Assembly: GCA_002102555.1 (NCBI GenBank)
Contig: MCFL01000016.1
Coordinates: 124,001-188,000 of the forward strand
Direction of reading: 5' to 3'
DNA: 64,000 nt
From: Catenaria anguillulae PL171
Lineage: Eukaryota > Blastocladiomycota > Blastocladiomycetes > Blastocladiales > Catenariaceae
Positions 27,623-38,945 of this stretch are shown in pieces (position 1 is the stretch's first letter; each line of letters starts with the position of its first letter). A program made the position numbers and the translations under genes. The notes beneath the pieces are model-generated. The model saw nothing but the letters and a program-made list of their open reading frames with translations, was not told the origin of the DNA and searched no databases.

Positions 27623-28221
27623 TTTTGATGGCGTTACGTGGTAAGTAGATTAATTTGGTTGTTCTTTCATTTGATATAACAATGTAGCTCCTTCACACTT
27701 GGACTGCATTCCCAGACGGTCTCTTTTGGGCAGTGGGCCTGGACTGTTGCTTCGAATTCAGAGGGCCTGGACCAGTGCGCCCTTCAAGTTGCCCTTTGAC
27801 TCGGAGGGACTCGCATGTCTCATTCTTCCTCGGTCTAATTGGTACTTACAGCAAGCGAATTCGAAGTGAGCCTGAGACGGCACGGCAGTCACTGGTCTCA
27901 CTTCCTTCCTGGGCAAAAAAAAAGGGCGAAGTGGCCACTCTTGCTCAGGCACTCGCATGGTTGCTCACGGACTCATCGTGCAACTTGATCGCGGCAAGAG
28001 CCGGCTGTCTTGAAGCAATACTTGTTGACAAAGTGAGACACACAACAGCCAACAACTCAAGTGTCTGTCTGTGCAATGCCTTTCATCACCATGAATATGA
28101 CCATGACCACCAGCATGCTACCATACAAAAGGGTCGCCGTGCCCTGCCCCCCTCGACCCCAAGTCTCGGTCCGCCATGCACGCGCAACTAACTCGGTCTC
28201 CGCAAGTCCATCTCGCCCGTC
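27623..28221. other. Intergenic
   Basis: About 600 bases after bL27m. A 152-codon frame (27733-28191) has no domain or coding-like composition and is not called. The promoter of the next gene presumably lies here. Confidence 0.45.
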
Positions 28222-29888
28222 ATGATCCCGCCAAGCTTCTCAGCCCGTTTGCCCTTGTCCTCAACGGCCTCGCCTCGTCCCAGCACTCGGTCTCAGTCTG
28301 CCCCAAGCACTCACCTGCTTTGCCATGCACGTCGAGCTGATACGCTGCCGCTGGGACATTGGTCGGACGCAGAATCAGAATCCGATTCAGATTCGGACGT
28401 GGTCATGACGGAAACCTCCTCTGGTGACTGCGGTGATGGCGACTGCTCGACAGCAACCGACTCGGCCATGGTCTCATCTTCATCTTCATCCTCATCCTCA
28501 TCCTTGTCTTTGTCGAACGGTCAAGTCGTCCACACTTTCATCAACCCCAGTCCAGTCCACGCCTCGCTCGCGCAGCAGCATATTGACGCGCTCGTTGCCT
28601 TGCTCCCTCAAGTGGCGCTTCAGTTTCCTGGTCCGCTCTGTTCTTCTGGGCCGTGTGCTTCACTTGACGTATTTCTCACACACACAACCGATCTCGGCAC
28701 GTCAACAGAAATGGGTAACCCAAACCTGGTCTTGCACCCGCTCTGTCCCTCCGCCTCAACTCGCACGAACCCAGACTCGCCCACCTCTTGTTCCCCCTTC
28801 CCGTCCTACTTCCCACCTCCCGCACACTTCCACCGTGGCCACACATCGTTGCGCCTGTCGCTGCCGATTCCACTCGCACGTACCCATCGCATCCACCTCT
28901 ACGCCGTCGGCAATCTCATCATTGACGGGCGCAAGTATCGCGTGCAAGGATGGCTCGTGCGCACATCCACCTTGGGCGTGCGCGCGGCCGAGGTCCTCGT
29001 GAGCATTGACCAACCCGTCATGCTGGTGGCCAAGATTGAGGCCAGGACAAGTACGCGCGAGTTGGATTATCTCGAGGGCGAGTTGGCTGTTGGCAAGTTG
29101 GGAATTGTTCCGAGTGGTTGGTGGAGGATTTATGCGGTGGTTGCACATGGTCCTGAGTGTGGTATGGATGACCACGCATTTGCTCGGTCTGTGGCTCTAT
29201 GCGTTGTGACTAACGAACAGATTGCACAACGTGTATGATAGCCATCTCGATCTCTCCGCCCACGCCGCGTTTTCACTTATCCGTCGCCGACGACTGGGAA
29301 ATGTCAACTGACGGTATTTCCGTTGTCTCGCTTGCCGATCTCGTGGCCTATCACAACCCCCACCAAATTGCCTCTGCCGCCGCCGCCGCCGCCGCGACTG
29401 CATCTCCACTTGCGCGCGCCGCCACAAAACCCCTAGCTCATCCCTGTTTCCCACTCACCACAACCTCGCGCACTGCGCCGGTATCGACATTGACTTCGAC
29501 ATCTACTCAGGCGGCCGCCGCACCGCCTCGCGCGCCCTCGACGCTCGCGTCAGCTATCGGGTACTTGACGGGCGCATTCACGTCCCGGCCAATGTCTCGG
29601 TCGGGATCCACGCCATGTTTGGTGGCGGGCACATCGGTTTCGCGGCCAATGTCGAGTCAGAAACAAGACGAGGACGAGAATGCCGACGACCAAGGCAGTG
29701 GGATCCCGGGCAGCTTTTCGTATGGTTTGCAAGACGACAACAATGTGGAAATGGAGGAAGATGACCAATCAAGACCCGTGTCAGCTGGCCCGGGGGCGGA
29801 AATGAAGCCGCTTCGGTTTGCGCCATTGTCCAGCAGGTTGGATAGCCGTGTGCCTGTTGTGCAGGGTATTGTGCAAGACTCGTGGTGA
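28222..29888 (+). CDS. Uncharacterised protein, two exons
   Basis: Exons 28222-29161 and 29221-29888 are joined by a 59-nt intron with donor GTATGG, branch-like CTAAC and acceptor AACAG; together they give 535 residues. Without splicing, two frames overlap by ATGA at 29235, which is unusual for a eukaryote; splicing gives one frame across GPECDCTTCM. The N-terminus is Ser/Pro-rich, with an acidic patch (SDAESESDSDSD) and a run of ten serines. The middle is a beta-rich block (HRIHLYAVGNLIIDGRKYRV, VRAAEVLVSIDQPVMLVAKI) that looks like a folded domain, but I do not recognise it. The C-terminus is Ala/Ser-rich and disordered. Confidence 0.6.
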
Positions 29889-32116
29889 GGCGCTCTTTGC
29901 TTTTCTTGATATCGGTTTAATCCATATTGCGCTTCTCATGCCCATGCCTTGTGATTTGGTGTCGCTCTCATCTTTGTATTGCTTGCTGGCGCCTTTGCCT
30001 ACATATGTATACCCACTTGTCCACTTTGATTCGCCCATGCCATTTCATGTTTGTGTCCTCTTCATGTACAGTATTGATCGGCCGCAATTGTGTTACTTCA
30101 TGCAACGGCATTATTCATGTCTCGCTCCTTTCTTGACAACACCGGCCTCGAGCTTGCAGGCCGTCGCAATGGGAAAGCTAACCGCGGTAGCTAGTCGATA
30201 TGTACTTGGATACACCATCATGATGTGTAGTTGACACGCGAGCGATACACCCTTCTACACTCCACTGCCTCCACGGCATTTTTGACGATGGGTCCAACTG
30301 TGTGGGTCATCATCGAGACTACAGATCGTTTCTGACAATCTCCTCAGCCAGCGCCGATGTCTACATGAGGCAGAGTGAGGGCAACGTGGACTGCACCCAA
30401 ACCCTAGAAGTTGGGCTCTTTACATACCTCGGCAGCCGTGGTCCGGTATCATGTCGGGGCCAGTCCCGGAAGAGCGCGTTTCACGTTTGGCTTAAGCCGG
30501 CAAATCATGCCTGGCAACTGTCATGGCGTATACTACTGTACCGACATGCGTGCATGACTACTCGTAGAGATCATGTGGTGTGCGCCAGTGCCATTGCGCA
30601 TGGCATGGGCGGCTGCAGTCGCCAAAACGCACGCCGACGCTGGAAGCGTGGAGCAAGTGCACTTGCTGACGGCAACTGCCCACATGCACGACAGCCACGG
30701 CCAGCTCGTTGCCTTGCTTTCTATGCCGTCATTTGCGCCCAGAGGGTTAACGTTACCTTGACGTCATGACGTTGCATGCGTTTATTAATTTCGGCGCTCC
30801 GACGCCACGTGGCGCCGAGCTCGCCAGCACCATGGCCATCTTTGCAACATGCATATGTAAGCGTGAGGTGAAGTCATGTGCACTTGCATTGCGTTGCATG
30901 AGCGCGTGCCTGGCAATGTCTCACAATTGCGAGAGGTTAATAACACGCATATAGGTAGCCTTTGTCTCGCGACGTCTTCCTACAACTTCATTTTTCGTTT
31001 GGGAAGGCCTGCATGCCGTGTGGGCAGACGCCATGAGCGGAACATTGACTGTACAGATTCCTGACAAGCTGGTATTATATATGTACACATCGAATGGGCA
31101 AGGTAGTGATAACGCCAAAATGACCGGGCCGGCCGCACATCGAATCCCGGCCGGCTTTCCGTTATCTCACCCACATCCATCAGCCTTGTCTCCATCCCGA
31201 GCTTCGAAGTACTATTAGTATTGACGAGCGAGAACAGGCCATCAATAACGTTAACCACAACACATCACGGTTATTTATTCATTGATAACCCGATCCCACA
31301 CAACCGAGATCTTCGATCATGACTCTGTCTCGCCAGCTACACGCCACACCTGCACACCAGCCGAGATTAACGTACCTTCCGTATCCGGAAAAAACAACAC
31401 TTGCAACAACGTGCCGGGCGCAAGTCTTCTTTTCGTTTTATCTCATGACCACATGCCTGGCGATTTGTCCTGGCGTAACCTGGCGGCATGGTGCTACGTC
31501 CTGGCACCTGGCGAAACGTCCTGGCGACAATCGTGCATCGACATCACCGGATGGCCGGAGGGTTGCCCGACACATTGTCCGGATAGTACAGGACTTGCGA
31601 GCGCCGACAATGTCGTTGTTCCCACCAGCTTCGCACCGGTTTCCCGCATGTTTGGTGTTCATCAATATCCGAGGCCATTACGCCATGAATGTGCGGGAAA
31701 CTCTCGCGCGTGTTCTGTTTCCACTAAAGGTACCGGTCTATTTCCGCACACATGGGCCAGTGGTCACATTACCCTGACACAGATCCATCATTATCATGGG
31801 TGCGCACCGCCAAGTGCGCCGCCATCCTTTTGTCTCCGATGTCAACATCGCATTGCGAATGCCGTTTCGCCGCGCCTGAATGCGGTAAGCAGCATGACGA
31901 CATACCGTATGTTGAGGTAAGAGTCGCCGTTCATTCACATTGACTGCACTCTAAATACTCGAGGTGACCCCCTCCCGTGTTATCAAGAAAGCCCTTCTAC
32001 GACCCAACACTTGTCTACACGTCCCTTGCCCATAGATCCATCCTTTCCAAAACGTCTTTGATCGTCCTCCCTATCCAAGGCTTCCCTCACACGTACATAC
32101 CAACCTGCCCTTCACC
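29889..32116. other. Long gene-free interval (2.2 kb)
   Basis: No supported gene on either strand. It contains a CRE-like palindrome TGACGTCA at 30759, an E-box-centred palindrome CGCCACGTGGCG at 30803, and an imperfect inverted repeat at 31106-31170. It also has several CCTGGCG repeats around 31456-31530. The last ~200 bases must carry the OPT1 promoter and leader, with pyrimidine-rich sequence just before the ATG at 32117. Confidence 0.5.
31106..31170. repeat. Imperfect inverted repeat (hairpin) with GC-rich inner arms
   Basis: Outer arms GTGATAACG (31106) and CGTTATCTCAC (31160) pair with a two-base bulge. Inner arms CCGGGCCGGCC (31124) and CCCGGCCGGC (31146) pair across a short loop. There is no adjoining gene for which it would be an obvious terminator. 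A miniature transposon end or a structured RNA element are possible. Confidence 0.45.
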
Positions 32117-34979
32117 ATGACCGAAAAGGACATCAAGAAGGATGAGGCTGCGGCCGAAAAGCAAACCTCGTCGTTCGTCGTCGACGAGGAGTTTGCCAAG
32201 ATGGTTGCCGATGTACGTCCTTGCGTGATTTACTGGCCACCACATGGTGTTTCGATGTCTCACCCCATTTCAAACGAACACAGCTGGCTCCCACAACCGA
32301 CGACCCGACCGCTCCATCGTTCACCTTCCGCGTGTGGGTGCTCGGCACCTTGTTCTGCGTTGTCCTTGGTGGTCTCAACACCATCTTTTCGTTCCGTACC
32401 AACTTCTTTTCGGTTTCGTCCTATGTCGCCACTTTGCTGGCCTACCCGCTCGGTGTGGCCATGGCCAAGATTATGCCCCGTATTCGCTTCAACCTGTTCG
32501 GTCTGGACGTCGATACCAACCCTGGGCCGTTCACGGTGAAGGAGCATGTGCTCATTGGCATCTTCGGAACGACCGGTGCTGGTACGGCCATAACTGTCTC
32601 GCGTTTTTTCGTATCTCTCAACACGTAACAACATATCTCACACATCGAATGCTCTGCCATACAATAGCCGGTGTGTACGCCTCGTCCAACTTGGTCGTTC
32701 AAGAAGCTTACTACGAAATGGAAATGGGCCACGGTTGGGCCCTTGCTTTCCTTTTTGCCTCGTCCGCTCTCGGTTTCGGTATCTCGGGCATGTGCCGCAA
32801 GTTCTTGATCCGCCCCGCCCACATGATCTGGCCCACTGTGCTGCCCTCGGTCGCTTTGTACACTGCCTTCCATCATGTCGACACGGCCGCCGTCAAGGAC
32901 GATGGCAAGAAGCACTGGTCGCAGCTCACCATGTTCGGCATTGGCGTTGTTGGCATGATTATCTACGCCCTTGTTGGCCCCAACTACCTCATGACCATGC
33001 TTGCCAACATTCCCTTGCTCTGCTTCATTGCCCCCAAGTCCAACACGCTCGTCCAGCAGCTTGGATCGCCCATTTACGGAACCGGCATGCTCTCGTGGAC
33101 GCTCGACTGGTCCTACATTGGGTCTGGCGCCATGTCGGTGCCGTACTGGTCGGCTGTCAACGCCTTTGTGTGCACGCTCTTCTTCCACTACCTCATCACC
33201 CCTCTCATGGTTCGTTCATTTTCCACAAGTCCTTGCCCGATTATCCGGACAGATTATCTTATGTGCCTGTTCATTCTCATGTGTCCAAAAGTGGAAGCAA
33301 AATTGGTTTGGCCAGCCCGATATGCCCATCGCCCTCAACTCGACTCGTCTCTTTACGGCCCAGTCGGAAATCTTCAAGGCCTCCGACGTTGGTTCGTTCA
33401 ATTCCCCAACTCCGCACCCGTTTCTGGACTCATCTGACTTGTCATATCCTTCATTTGGCCAGTGGACAAGAAGACACATATCATGAATGATGAGCTGTAC
33501 CAGCAGCGCGCACCGATCCACATGTCTCCCTTCTTCCTTGTTTCGTACTTTGCCAACTTTGCCACGCTCCCTGCGGCCCTTGTGCATACCATCGTTTGGT
33601 ACGGAAGAGACATTGTTGCCCGTTTCCGCGCGTCCAACGAAGACGAGAATGACATTCACTGCAAGGTTTGTTCCATTTCGCGCTGTTTTTTTTTTCAATT
33701 GCATTCGCGCGGTCTGACTGGTTTTTCTGCACTTGAACAGCTTATTGACAAGTACCAAGAGGTGCCTGACACTTGGTACTACGGCTTCTTCCTTGCCACC
33801 TTTGCTCTCATGCTCGTGACTGGTGAATTCTCCGAGTTGTCGTTCCGTACGTTCCTGCCATGTCTCATATTGGCTCCGAAACGCGTCGCGATCAACATCT
33901 GACCTGCCCTATGTACTTGCTCCTGGTTTAGCCTGGTGGTGCACTATCTTTGCCACGGTCCTTGCCCTCGTCTCGACGATTCCCATCGCCGTCGTGCTCG
34001 CTACCGCTGGTGTCCCGCTTTACCTCAACGTCATCTCGCAATTCCTCATTGGCCTCGTGCTCCCCGGCAAGCCAATCGTCATGATGGCTTTCAAGGCTCT
34101 GTGCTTCTCCGTGTCGTCGCAGTGCTTGACGCTCTTGACGGATCTCAAGCTCGGCCATTACCTCAAGGTCCCGCCCCGCCACGTCTTCTTGGCCCAAGTG
34201 TACTCGCAGTTCCTCGCCGCCGTTGTCGTGTACTTTGTGCAGCTGTGGTGGATCCGCAACCCCGAGCGCATGCAGTGGTTGCTGGATGACGGTAAGGTTG
34301 CTGGCCCGGGCAAGAACGTACGTGCTACACTGTCTCTTGTCTTCTCATGTGGCGTATCCACAAATCTGACCCATCCACACTTGCACCCACACACAGTGGG
34401 GTTCCTCGCAATACCACAACGTCTACTACTCTGCCTCCCTCATCTGGGGTGCCGTTGGCCCCAAGCGTTTCTTCTTCGACACGGCCTACGGTCCCATCAT
34501 CTACGTTGGTGTTGCCCTTGGCTGCCTCGCCCCGATCGTGCTCAAGATCTGCCACACGTACATTGGCGGCTCGTACTGGCAGCTCATCCACCCGGCGCTC
34601 ATCCTTGGCCCCGGTGGTGCTGGTGGTAACCAGTCGACGGCCTTGTCCTACTTTACCGTTGCGACCTTCTTCCAGTTCTTCATGTACCGTTACCGCAGTG
34701 CCTGGTGGAAGCGCTACAACTATGTGCTCGCCACGGCCTTTGATGCCGGTGTGGCCCTTGTCACGCTCGCTGTCACGTTTGTGTTGCCCGATGCCCCAGA
34801 GTGGATCATGGTATGTCGCAAGCTTCTTTCCTCGTTTACATTTCCGTGGGCAAGATGAATACTTACCAATGTCGTGTCTCTTCTCTTTACAGAACTGCCC
34901 ATCTGGCGAGTGCGGTGACTTTATCACGGAAGCCCAGGGTCCGTATGGCGATTGGTGCCATCCCGTTGCTCCCGAATAA
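32117..34979 (+). CDS. Oligopeptide transporter, OPT family (OPT1)
   Basis: Nine exons: 32117-32212, 32284-32581, 32668-33209, 33292-33391, 33463-33665, 33741-33846, 33932-34317, 34397-34810, 34893-34979. They sum exactly to 743 residues, normal for the family. A short charged cytoplasmic N-terminus is followed by about a dozen membrane segments. OPT hallmarks are NPGPFTVKEHVLIGIFGTT, the block GISGMCRKFLIRPAHMIWP, SYIGSGAMSVPYWSA, KLGHYLKVPPRHVFLAQVYS, HPALILGPGGAGGNQSTALS and a C-terminal NCPSGECGDF. It should import small peptides with protons at the plasma membrane. The gene appears intact and is a close relative of OPT2 (56586-59894). The duplicated GCN1 tail begins about 290 bases downstream. 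Confidence 0.93.
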
Positions 34980-35266
34980 GTGTCTCTTGATTAGAGGTAG
35001 TAGATGTACATCTCTTGTGTATAGTGTTTTCCCTTTTTTGTTGCATACATTAATGATTCCTCGAGACGAGCTGATGCGCTTCTCGATTCTGAAAAGACTG
35101 AATCACTTTTCCTTCGTGAAGCTGTGTCGCCAAATATTTCCTCACGATCGCAATGAATCAGATTTCAACAATTTTTCTTTCCAGTACTATCGGAGCAAGA
35201 CTTTATTAATGTGAGTCGCTAGTAATCGATTACGATCGGAAGAAAACGTGCACATACTTTGCTTTA

Positions 35267-35912
35267 TCGCTGCTGCTCGCTGTTCGAAATGTGCGGTGGG
35301 AGAGATAGACAAACATCAACGATGCTGTACTAGGTTGTGTATTTGCTATTGCACTTGGGACAACGAGAACGTGGAGAAACGAACAAGAGTGAAAAATCAA
35401 AGAAATCACAAACTTTAGGGGAACTTTGCCTGGACAGCCTTTGCCAGCTTTGCGGCCTGAGCCCCTGCTCCCGCAGCCTGTACAGCCTCGGCCGCCGCCT
35501 TGAGCGGCGCCGGATCCTTGGCATACGCAACACCTGCCGTCAAAATGGCGGCGATAGTTTGCACGGCCTGCAGATCGCGGTCACCACCAGTAACAAGCCC
35601 GGCCAGCTCGGCCAACAGAGCGTCGGGCCGAGGGTGCAATCCCAAGAGCGTCGTCAACGCATCCTGCGCCTTGGCAAGCACCTTGACATCGTCCGTCTCC
35701 AGCTGCTTCACGAGCGTTCGCGACAACTGCGGAATAAAAGGCTTGAGCATGAGTGACACGCGCTTGAGCAGCAGCGTGATGGCCTCGAGAATGAGGGCCT
35801 TGACAATGCCCGTGACACGATCGCCCAGAATATGAATCAGCGGGCCAGTCATGCCCGTGACGTGTGCGCGAAGGTTGGCGCCAGGCGTCAGCGTGATGAT
35901 GAGAATCAGGGC
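35267..35912 (-). pseudogene. Duplicated 3' end of GCN1 (fragment)
   Basis: This segment matches 38798-39443 with a constant offset of 3531 bases, about a dozen mismatches and no indel by eye (roughly 98% identity). It carries the last ~165 codons of GCN1 (from LILIITLTPGANLRAHVTG to AKLAKAVQAKFP and TAA) plus about 145 bases of 3' flank. Homology stops abruptly at 35912 (CAGGGC then TCGTCG instead of ACGCAC). It has no GCN1 upstream part, so it is a non-functional fragment from a recent duplication, although its frame is still open. Confidence 0.92.
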
Positions 35913-36963
35913 TCGTCGCCCTGCCATTCATTCTCAAGATCCTTCTCGCCGACATTCGCGGAATCGGCAGCGGCAGATGAACTGGCAGTGGCAGCACTGC
36001 CCTCGCCCTGCGTTTCTGCTTGTGCCGCTGCCTTCTTTTCTGCCTCCTTCGCGGCCTCCTCGTTCTGCTTGGCTTCCAGCTCGCGCAATTCGTCCTTGAC
36101 CACATCCCACCCAAACACCGGGCTCGACTTGAGGAGCATTGGCCCCGTCTTGTGCTGATGCACGTCCCAGGCCTTGTACCATACAGCACGCGCGTCAACC
36201 CCAAAAGCCGCCACGTGCTGCTTGTTTGCTGCCTGGGCCGCCTGCTTGTCAGCGCGCGCAGCCTCGGCTTCCATCACTACGCGCGCGTCGTACTCGTCTT
36301 GCTCACGCCGGATCGCCTCCAGTTTCGCCACGTCCAATTTGCGCGCCCTTGCATCCGCGTCAGTCTCTAGGAACGCCGCGTCATCAATGGCTGTGCGGTC
36401 GCGACTGATACGGTCGCAGTACCAATCATAGTCGAGCGGGTGCAGGGTGGCGAGGGCCGACTTGGCGCTGGGTAGGTTGCGGTGCAAGTGCTTGCCGATG
36501 CAGGTTTCGAGGTGTCTACCCTAGCAAAGTGTGCTGATCAGCACCCACCCAATGTAGGAAGGAAACGAGTTGAGCCAGTGAAAGGAGAGCATACGAGTAT
36601 CGGCGCAGAGTTGCGCCGGTATCAAGGCGCACAAGCTCCGACAGGACCAGGTCGCCAGCCTGTGCGAGCACATGAATAGATTGATGGAGCAGCTCAGCTG
36701 GAGTGTGAAATGAGATACGATATGCCACAAGCATTGGAAACGCACACGAATTGAGGTGGTGCAGTCATTACCACCCCGGAAACACTTGCGACAGGTCTCG
36801 CTGACGTTGGAGAGGCGCTATGTATGTACGCATGAGCCGAACGAAGATTGAGTGAGCCTGAGGCACCGGTCGTTGGGGTGGAAGATGGGTGAGCTGTGAG
36901 TGAGTGACGAGACGGACAACCCACCAGGACGGATTTGGCTTCGTGCGTGGCAATCATGGCCAT
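35906..36963 (-). CDS. Uncharacterised 251-residue protein, three exons
   Basis: Exons 36963-36921, 36697-36595 and 36515-35906 join in phase. The N-terminus is a helical segment (MAMIATHEAKSVLVAELLHQ, VLAQAGDLVLSELVRLDTGA). Next comes a basic and aromatic block (LETCIGKHLHRNLPSAKSAL, HPLDYDWYCDRISRD), then Ala/Glu/Lys-rich coiled coil. A last folded-looking stretch (AVWYKAWDVHQHKTGPMLLK) leads into an acidic disordered tail. I do not recognise the family. The stop codon TGA lies at the junction with the duplicated GCN1 fragment, so the original C-terminus may have been cut and replaced when the segment arrived. Confidence 0.6.
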
Positions 36964-37145
36964 GGTCGCTAAATTCAATTGGTTGTTGGTTGTGTCAAAT
37001 TGCGTTGAGTGCAGTTTCCATTGAGACATTGAAATGACGACGACAACGTTAACGTCCTCTCTCTCTCGTCGTCAACACAAACAATCCATGAATATTTATA
37101 CTTTGCAAAGCTACAAACGTCGACTGATCGTCCCACTCATTCAAC

Positions 37146-38297
37146 ATGTCGTCCTCGTCCTCGCTGCCCTCGACCCGCTCCTCGTTTCGCGCAACCTCGC
37201 CGGACACTACGGCCGCTGACCTTGCCGCCACTGCGGCCGACACTGCTGCGGCCATGCCGAGCTCGGACGACTCGGTGCCCAACTCGGGCGGCTCGGCTTA
37301 CGAGCCCACCTCGGACGATTGGGCTGCCGCCGCCAAAGAGGATGCCGAGGATGCCGAGGACGCCAAGGGTGGCGCGATCAGGCCGAATCGCACCAACAGG
37401 CAGGTGATGAACCCGCAAAGCATCTCAAGGGCGCGATTCCACCAGTTCTACAAGCGTAGTTTGCTCCCGTTGGACGATCCCAACTGGTGCGACCCGGCTG
37501 GTGGAATCCCGCCTCGTGACAAGGATGGCAAGATCCCAGCCGAGTACAAGGATATGCTGGCTCTGATGTTTCATGCGCTGCATAAACGTCGAGAAGGAAC
37601 AGACCTGGCTCTCGTCAAGGCTGTGCAGGAGGATGCGGCCGCCTCACTGTCTCGCCATCCTGGCGAGTAGTTCAAAGTCCACTATGCTGGCATCTACTTT
37701 GTGGATGAGCCACCCAAAGGTCGCGTCATGGCAGTCCTCAAGGAGATTGTCAAGTGGCTTGAGCGGTCTGGGCACAAGTTGACTGCGAGATGCAAGCAGT
37801 TGATCAATGATAAGGGGTTTGTTGTGCCTACTGCGAGCAACACAAGGACCACTGGGCCTGCCCGCTTTGCGCTTCGCGAGATCTTCCTGGCTGCTGGGCT
37901 CATTCGTAGCGGTCTTGCTAATGTCCCAAGCGGCACAATTGGCCAGGTGGACTTGAGCCTTGACCGTGCTTGTAAGGTGGCCAAGTTGAAGGCGGAGGAA
38001 GATCCTGAATGGACGTTTGCCATTGAGTTAAGGAGGAACGCCAACCACAAGGACAGGGTTTTATTTTTGAATGTGGCTGCCGATGATAGGATGCCGTTGG
38101 TGGTGGTTGGGCATGTGGAAAAGTTGAAACGCATGACCAGGGAGACTACCAACAAGGCTCTTCGTCTTCTTGAGGATGAGGAGCATGGGCCACCTGAAGT
38201 AAGGAAGAGGATTGCGGCATGGAAGGTGGCAGGGTGCCAGGATGTGTTGCTCATTGATTTGCCTGTTGCCTCGGGTACTTTCCGTCTTGAAAGTTGA
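37146..38297 (+). CDS. Uncharacterised protein, frame interrupted by one in-frame TAG
   Basis: A single frame runs from the ATG at 37146 to TGA at 38297 with only one stop inside, TAG at 37668 (HPGE-stop-FKVHYAGIYFVDEPP). The N-terminal ~75 residues are Ser/Ala/Asp-rich and disordered. After that the sequence looks folded (RARFHQFYKRSLLPLDDPNW, KYKDMLALMFHALHKRREG-like). The part after the stop continues in the same style (VMAVLKEIVKWLERSGHKLT, FALREIFLAAGLIRSGL, WTFAIELRRNANHKD). Conservation of frame across the stop suggests one gene of 383 residues with a nonsense change or base error. No known family is recognised; a lineage-specific gene is likely. Confidence 0.55.
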
Positions 38298-38579
38298 TTG
38301 TACATTCCTAAATTGTTTTGCTTTTGTGGCAGTGGCCTGTCAATTTTGAAGGATCCATTGGGCCGTGCCTACATCACGCAACATAATTACAACTGAGAGT
38401 ATACTCCCTCTCCATCTCCGCTCAAGCGCTCACAAGGGCAAGCAGGGTGATGAGTGACATGGTGGTTGCGTGTGCTGGCTGGTGCGCTGGTGCGCTTGTG
38501 TACAATGGCGGGAACGTGGTTGGGGAGGAATCGGTTGAGGTCGCCGCGGTCGCGAGCAGACATGGTGTAGGCTCAGTGT

Positions 38580-38803
38580 CAAAAAAGGGCGACATGTGGA
38601 TGGGAGCACGCTGGGCGTATTGAGCATCCATCATTCGATGACTTTGCTTGTCCACAACTTTGCCACGCTCCCTGCGGTAGACGTTTTTGACCCTTTTTCG
38701 ACTCACCTTGGGTACGGTGCCTAACCTGTGCTAGCTGTTCCTTGCTGTTTAGGCCCTTGTGCATACCATTGTTTGGTACGGAAGGGACATCGTTGCCTCG
38801 CCG
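38580..38803. pseudogene. Scrambled relic of an OPT transporter gene
   Basis: On the minus strand, 38655-38580 reads DKQSHRMMDAQYAQRAPIHM followed by SPFF, matching VDKKTHIMNDELYQQRAPIH of OPT1 (33463 onwards). Directly beside it the plus strand (about 38651 on) reads HNFATLPA. An intron-like GTAGAC...TTTAG stretch follows, then ALVHTIVWYGRDIVA (38754-38799), matching the very next part of the same OPT1 exon. So one half of an OPT exon has been inverted relative to the other. The relic stops where GCN1 3' flank homology begins. Confidence 0.8.
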
Positions 38804-38945
38804 CTACTCGCTGTTCGAAATGTGCGGTGGGAGAGATAGACAAACATCAACCATGCTGTACTAGGTTGTGTATTTGCTATTGCACTTGGGACAACGAGAA
38901 CGTGGAGAAACGAACAAGAGTGAAAAATCAAAGAAATCACAAACT

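Noticed and set aside
27733-28191. 152-codon frame after bL27m
   Set aside because: No domain, atypical composition, no splice context.
31282-31920. 212-codon plus-strand frame in the gene-free interval
   Set aside because: Cys/His/Pro-rich but without motif order; several CCTGGCG repeats explain its composition.
35415-35927. Separate small HEAT-repeat gene
   Set aside because: It is a near-identical fragment of the GCN1 tail with no start or promoter of its own.
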